Shown in pieces: positions 50,304-53,811 of a stretch of 53,811 bases of DNA; within the stretch, counting starts at the first letter, position 1; every line of letters starts with the position of its first letter. Position numbers and translations under genes: made by a program. The DNA is taken from contig JBCDIM010000023.1 in the NCBI GenBank assembly GCA_038749105.1, forward strand, positions 1 through 53,811, read 5' to 3'. A model generated the notes under the pieces. The model saw only the letters and a list, made by a program, of their open reading frames with translations, had not been told where the DNA came from and made no database searches. This DNA comes from JBCCOW01 sp038749105 (lineage in GTDB: Bacteria > Planctomycetota > Phycisphaerae > Phycisphaerales > Phycisphaeraceae).

Positions 50304-50648
50304 TCAGCTGTTATAGAAACTAGCGTAATAAGCCCCAATCGACTTGCCTTCCCTGTCGAACACAACATAAAGGCTGCCTTTCTCATCTTCCCATGAAAGA
50401 GCAATTTCTCCGGCACTTTTATCGAACTCAAAAATCTCGCCGTCCACGACCTCCCCAGGCCCAAAGATAGAAACAATATCATCTACTTTTAAATTTCGTT
50501 CTTCTTCACGAATAAGAATCGCTATTTCCAAAAGTTTATTTGGGGGGAACTCAAAATTCTTATTGCTAGAATCATGCATGCAAACAGTGTTGCACCCTGC
50601 TGAGAAAGCGCATACTAGCCAGATACATATTAGATAAATTTTTACCAT
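50304..50648 (-). CDS. Low-GC lipoprotein, candidate immunity protein
   Basis: A 114-residue protein with a lipoprotein signal (IYLICIWLVCAFSAGC, lipobox FSAGC) and a small beta-rich domain (VDDIVSIFGPGEVVDGEIFEF, IALSWEDEKGSLYVVFDREG). Its DNA is far more AT-rich than the flanking genes, which points to horizontal transfer. Its start overlaps the end of the upstream Rhs-tail gene by seven bases, the classic order of a toxin and its immunity gene. A periplasmic lipid-anchored immunity protein would fit a toxin that acts in the periplasm. This role is inferred from position only; I recognise no family. Confidence 0.65.
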   Translation of the reverse strand: MVKIYLICIWLVCAFSAGCNTVCMHDSSNKNFEFPPNKLLEIAILIREEERNLKVDDIVSIFGPGEVVDGEIFEFDKSAGEIALSWEDEKGSLYVVFDREGKSIGAYYASFYNS

Positions 50649-51433
50649 GGGTAACGTCTTGGTACAACATAATCAGGTCGGGGCTGAATATTATTTTCAG
50701 CCCGAATCTTATTTTCTTCAATTTGTGCATCAACTTCATGGGGTGGTGTTGCACCGGGGAAGGGTGGCGGCCCAGGCGCCACTTGAGTGCCTGAATTGAA
50801 ATACAACACATGTCCGCATAATTCATGCGCCAGTATGATGAATTGTGGTGTACGGATTAGCGGCGGGTGTCCATTCGGATCGATTGGTCCTTGCGCGTTT
50901 TGATCTCGCTCGTCAAAACCTGAGCCGGGATCATAAACGACAGCTCCTGCCGTGCCAGGACCGGGCCTTCCCCCTGGCCTAGGATTTTCGTTGCCGCGAA
51001 CACGCGGTACTGCTCGCGGAGGTGTTGGGCGCGCTGGCAAACTAATTAAATTATCAAATCCATTGTCGGCTAGTTCCCGCAAGCAAATACATCCATCACA
51101 GTTATCGCCTGGAGGAACCGTTACCACGCCAGCCGCATCGACATTTGCATCTGGACAAATCTTCTTCAATTCATCGGTAACATGATTAAGAAAACGAGCA
51201 TTAGTCGCTGCCGGAACTCGTCGATTTCCCGAAATTCTCAACGTCAGCCCAGAAGGATCTAGGGCTTGGTAAGCCACATGATGCCCCGCATAACCATTCA
51301 TTCCATCGGGATACCCGAGGGGGTCACGCTGTGCGAAACGCCCCAGCCCTGGGTGATAGATGGCTATTGCGTCGGTCGTGAGCACGATGCAGGTCAAGGC
51401 GGCGATGAGGACGGGCAGGATGGATCGACGCAT
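50642..51433 (-). CDS. Rhs-tail protein with a predicted metallopeptidase-like toxin domain
   Basis: A 263-residue protein with a signal peptide (ILPVLIAALTCIVLTTDAIA) followed by an Rhs-repeat core ending: YHPGLGRFAQRDPLGYPDG and ALDPSGL (26-63), which normally precedes a polymorphic toxin C-terminus. After a Pro/Gly-rich linker there is FIILAHELCGHVLYF (198-212) and, later, HEVDAQIEENKIRAENN (232-248). HELxGH with a downstream Glu/Asn region looks like a zincin-type metallopeptidase toxin, but the spacing is HExxxH and not the canonical HExxH. CDGCIC near 112-117 may form disulfides. The GC content is mixed, with AT-rich patches. No full-length Rhs gene or type VI/VII system is in the window. 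Confidence 0.72.
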   Translation of the reverse strand: MRRSILPVLIAALTCIVLTTDAIAIYHPGLGRFAQRDPLGYPDGMNGYAGHHVAYQALDPSGLTLRISGNRRVPAATNARFLNHVTDELKKICPDANVDAAGVVTVPPGDNCDGCICLRELADNGFDNLISLPARPTPPRAVPRVRGNENPRPGGRPGPGTAGAVVYDPGSGFDERDQNAQGPIDPNGHPPLIRTPQFIILAHELCGHVLYFNSGTQVAPGPPPFPGATPPHEVDAQIEENKIRAENNIQPRPDYVVPRRYPW

Positions 51434-52050
51434 GGAGGGGATCCCTTAATGGGGCAGCTGATGTGTAGGTGCGTGGCGAATGGCTGGGCTGGGAGGCTGG
51501 ACTACTCCGAACGGCCCAGCCTGCCGAGGGTTCTCGAAGTCTGGGTTCTCGGCGGGTGGTGAAGCAACCCGAAAACTCCACCGGAAACCCGGACGCTTGA
51601 AAGGGCTCCGAAAGCGGGCTCGGTTTAGGCCGCGAGGGACAGCGTGTTGTCTGGTGAGCCGAACGTGATGATGGCGGCGAGCCATGAGAGATGCATCCGG
51701 AAGACTCGCTCTGATCATCTTGGATCGTGCTTTCGTGTCAAGCTACAAACGGCTCTGGGTGGAAAAGTCCTTCTGTTTGTTCCTCTAGACGATCATGTGC
51801 CCTCTGTTTGTCAGCCCCTAGCCGCCATGCGTGTCATCTTGGCAGGCTTGGCCGGGCGATCTGTCACGCCAAATCGCGCTCGGGATTTTCGTAAACCTAT
51901 ATTTTAAATAATCTTGACGCGTGGCTTCGGCCCCTCGTTATCTTTTAATCGGCTTGGCAGCCGCCTTGTAGTACCGTTCCTCTCGAAGGGATTCCGCATC
52001 CCGTTTGATCCGCATTGACCCCTCTCCCACCGACAGGAGCCCCCCCACCC
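51434..52050. other. Long gap between the Rhs cassette and groEL
   Basis: About 617 bp with no convincing gene. The part to 51800 holds short open frames that do not match any family and a GC content below the neighbours. From 51880 the sequence is AT-rich and holds a likely groEL promoter. A CIRCE inverted repeat (TTAGCACTC-N9-GAGTGCTAA) was looked for and not found. No IS, tRNA or known RNA was recognised. Confidence 0.5.
51913..51940 (+). promoter_or_regulatory. Heat-shock-type (sigma-32-like) promoter before groEL
   Basis: CTTGAC (51913-51918) is followed after twelve bases by CCCCTCGTTA (51931-51940), resembling the sigma-32 pattern CTTGAA-N13-17-CCCCATNT but with a slightly short spacer. 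It lies about 110 bases before the groEL ATG. An ordinary promoter using the TTGACG and TTATCT hexamers, 18 bases apart, is equally possible. Confidence 0.35.
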
Positions 52051-53763
52051 ATGGCCGTTAAAGACCTCACCTTCGAGAGCGAGGCCCGCGAGAAGCTGCT
52101 TGCCGGCGTCGAAAAGCTCGCCGCCGCCGTCAAGAGCACCCTCGGCCCCCGCGGCCGTAACGCCGTCCTCGACAAGTCCTGGGGCGGCCCGACCGTCACC
52201 AAGGACGGCGTCACCGTCGCCGAGGAAATCGAACTCGCCGACAAGACCGAAAACATGGGCGCCCAGCTCGTTAAGGAAGCGGCGTCCAAGACCTCCGACA
52301 AGGCCGGCGACGGCACTACGACCTCGACCGTCCTCGCCGAGGCCCTGTTCAAGGCCGGCATACGTCAGGTCACCGCCGGCGTCGATGCCAACGCCCTGGT
52401 CCGCGGCATGAAGAAGGCCGTCTCCGCCGTGGTCGGCAACATCGACTCCCTCGCGACGCCCATCAGCGACAAGAAGGACATCACCAGCGTCGCCACCATC
52501 TCCGCCAACAACGACCCCGAGATCGGCAAGATCATGGCCGACGCCTTCGAGAAGGTCGGCAAGGACGGCGTCATCACCGTCGAAGAGGGCAAGGCCCTGG
52601 ACACCTACGTCGACGTCGTTGAAGGCATGCAGTTCGACCGCGGCTACCTCTCCCCCAACTTCATCACCGACCAGGACGCCATGACCGCCGTCCTCGACAA
52701 GGCCCTGGTCCTGATCTTCGAAGACAAGATCAGCTCGATCCAGAAGCTCGTCCCGCTGCTCGAGAAGATCCAGGACGCCAAGAAGCCCCTGCTCATCATC
52801 GCCGAGGACGTCGAGGGCGAAGCCCTGGCAACCCTGGTCATGAACAAGCTCCGCGGCGTGCTCAACATCTGTGCCGTCAAGGCCCCCGGCTACGGCGACC
52901 GCCGCAAGGCCATGCTCACCGACCTCGCCGTCCTCACCGGCGCCACCGCCATCATGAAGGACCTCGGCATCGAGCTCGACCAGGTCGAGCTGTCCCACCT
53001 CGGTATGGCCAAGAAGGTCTCCATCGACGGCGACAACACCACCATCATCGAGGGTGCCGGCAAGACCTCCGACATCCAGGGCCGCATCGAACAGATCCGG
53101 GCCGAGATCGAAACCACCACTTCCGACTACGACCGCGAGAAGCTGCAGGAACGCCTCGCCAAGCTCGCCGGCGGGGTTGCCCAGATCAACGTGGGCGCCG
53201 CCTCCGAAGCCGAGCTCAAGGAGAAGAAGGCCCGCGTCGAGGACGCCCTGCACGCGACCCGCGCGGCCGTCGAAGAGGGCGTCGTCCCCGGCGGCGGCGT
53301 GAGCTTCGTCCGCTCGATCGCCCTGCTCGACAAGGTCGACACCCTCAACGAGCACGAAGAAGCCGGTGTCGCCGTGGTGCGTGAAGCCCTGGCCGTGCCC
53401 CTGCGGACCCTGGCGGACAACGCCGGCGAACGCGGCAGCGTCGTCGTCAAGAAGGTCCAGGCCGCCAAGGGCAACAACGGTTTCGACGCCCTCAAGCTCG
53501 AGTACACCGACCTCGTCGCCCGCGGCATCATCACACCCGCCAAAGTCGACCGCACCGCTCTCGAAAACGCCGTGTCCGTCGCCACGCTCCTGCTGACCTG
53601 CGACTGCACCGTCACCGAAGCCCCCGCCGAAGAGGAAGACCACCACGCCGGCCCCGGCGGCGGTGGCATGCCCGGCGGCATGGGCGGCATGGGCGGCGGC
53701 ATGCCCGGCATGGGAGGAATGGGCGGCATGGGCGGTATGGGCGGTATGCCCGGCATGATGTAA
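52051..53763 (+). CDS. groL: Chaperonin GroEL
   Basis: A 570-residue group I chaperonin subunit, folding proteins in a double ring. It has the usual start AVKDLTFESEAREKLLAGVE, the ATP motif LGPRGRNAVLDKSWGGPTVTKDGVTVA, GDGTTTSTVLAEALF, the apical region GYLSPNFITDQ, and PGGGVSFVRSIAL near the C-terminus. The tail is rich in GGM repeats (GMPGMGGMGGMGG), as in most GroEL. AGGAG lies twelve bases before the ATG, a long spacing. No groES gene lies next to it; planctomycetes often have several groEL copies, and some lack an adjacent groES. It may be a heat-inducible or a specialised paralogue. Confidence 0.97.
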   Translation: MAVKDLTFESEAREKLLAGVEKLAAAVKSTLGPRGRNAVLDKSWGGPTVTKDGVTVAEEIELADKTENMGAQLVKEAASKTSDKAGDGTTTSTVLAEALFKAGIRQVTAGVDANALVRGMKKAVSAVVGNIDSLATPISDKKDITSVATISANNDPEIGKIMADAFEKVGKDGVITVEEGKALDTYVDVVEGMQFDRGYLSPNFITDQDAMTAVLDKALVLIFEDKISSIQKLVPLLEKIQDAKKPLLIIAEDVEGEALATLVMNKLRGVLNICAVKAPGYGDRRKAMLTDLAVLTGATAIMKDLGIELDQVELSHLGMAKKVSIDGDNTTIIEGAGKTSDIQGRIEQIRAEIETTTSDYDREKLQERLAKLAGGVAQINVGAASEAELKEKKARVEDALHATRAAVEEGVVPGGGVSFVRSIALLDKVDTLNEHEEAGVAVVREALAVPLRTLADNAGERGSVVVKKVQAAKGNNGFDALKLEYTDLVARGIITPAKVDRTALENAVSVATLLLTCDCTVTEAPAEEEDHHAGPGGGGMPGGMGGMGGGMPGMGGMGGMGGMGGMPGMM

Positions 53764-53780
53764 CCCCACCCGCCCCACCC
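53764..53780 (+). other. C-rich tract immediately after the groEL stop
   Basis: The bases CCCCACCCGCCCCACCC directly follow the TAA. The minus-strand tail after the epimerase gene at the start of the window carries the same CCCCACCCGCCC pattern. In the RNA this is G-poor and C-rich, as in Rho-utilisation sites, or it may be a shared repeat. The window ends 31 bases later, so a hairpin further on cannot be excluded. Confidence 0.4.
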
Positions 53781-53811
53781 AACTGTCACCAACCTCAACC
53801 CGTTCTTTAAA

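Noticed and set aside
50642..51433. Assignment as a canonical HExxH zinc metallopeptidase
   Set aside because: The motif is HELCGH, with one residue too many between Glu and the second His; only a zincin-like call is justified.
51800..52050. CIRCE element upstream of groEL
   Set aside because: No TTAGCACTC or GAGTGCTAA, and no nine-base-spaced inverted repeat, was found.
51904..53778. A 624-residue minus-strand frame opposite groEL
   Set aside because: Antisense shadow of groEL with His/Ala/Gly-rich composition and no motif.
1..53811. tRNA, rRNA, CRISPR array, transposase or integrase
   Set aside because: None was recognised in any gap on either strand; gaps are short and lack such patterns.

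Overview
The window is GC-rich DNA from a planctomycete-like bacterium, most likely near the class Phycisphaerae. This lineage call is inferred from several features: two PEP-CTERM proteins, a pseudopilin whose C-terminus reads like the planctomycete DUF1559-type, an LpxC-FabZ fusion, a large CcsBA fusion, a bona fide formylglycine-generating enzyme, an Rhs-tail protein with its own signal peptide, and frequent GTG/TTG starts with weak Shine-Dalgarno sites. There is no rRNA, tRNA, CRISPR array or complete insertion sequence that I can support.

Layout. Bases 1-10191 are a minus-strand exopolysaccharide block: two sugar-nucleotide genes, two paralogous GT4 glycosyltransferases, a beta-helix PEP-CTERM protein, a flippase, an ATP-grasp enzyme and a PaaK-like adenylate-forming enzyme, partly coupled by ATGA overlaps. 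Bases 10398-21517 are a minus-strand heme and electron-transfer cluster. In transcription order it runs hemA, a flavin/[2Fe-2S]/diheme-b membrane fusion, an 11-heme cytochrome c, a Tll0287-like heme lipoprotein, a monoheme cytochrome c lipoprotein, a globin, a lipoprotein and the CcsBA cytochrome c synthase. Bases 22057-26222 are mixed: a conserved hypothetical, cysC, a PEP-CTERM protein, a pseudopilin, a PHP-domain protein and a Trm112-like protein. Bases 26397-31505 are a plus-strand lipid A block (ompH, lpxD, lpxC-fabZ, lpxA) followed by a UDP-glucuronate-epimerase-like gene. Bases 31519-33979 hold a divergent secreted hypothetical and a Wzy-like membrane protein.

A divergent dnaA (34037-35617) is followed upstream by a gene-free, AT-richer 578-bp gap that is the best candidate for oriC. 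Next come a GNAT protein, a secreted hypothetical, a lone cytochrome-oxidase-subunit-III-like protein, a GT-C-like membrane protein, prmC, an alpha/beta hydrolase, DAHP synthase, CoaB, an M16-like protein without its zinc motif, FGE, a GT11 fucosyltransferase-like gene and a kinase-fold protein. A low-GC two-gene cassette at 50304-51433 looks like a horizontally acquired Rhs-tail metallopeptidase toxin with a lipoprotein partner. The window ends with groEL without an adjacent groES.

The most unusual content is the redox cluster. The 721-residue fusion carries an NirB-type FAD/NAD(P)H module, a BFD-type [2Fe-2S] domain (C484, C486, C518, C521) and five membrane helices. Two of those helices each carry an HX13H pair (H630/H644 and H700/H714), the arrangement of a two-heme transmembrane wire. 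The next gene is a membrane-anchored periplasmic cytochrome with 11 heme motifs. Together they suggest a route that moves NAD(P)H electrons across the inner membrane to a periplasmic multiheme cytochrome, encoded with heme synthesis and cytochrome c maturation genes. This is an inference from sequence and has not been shown.
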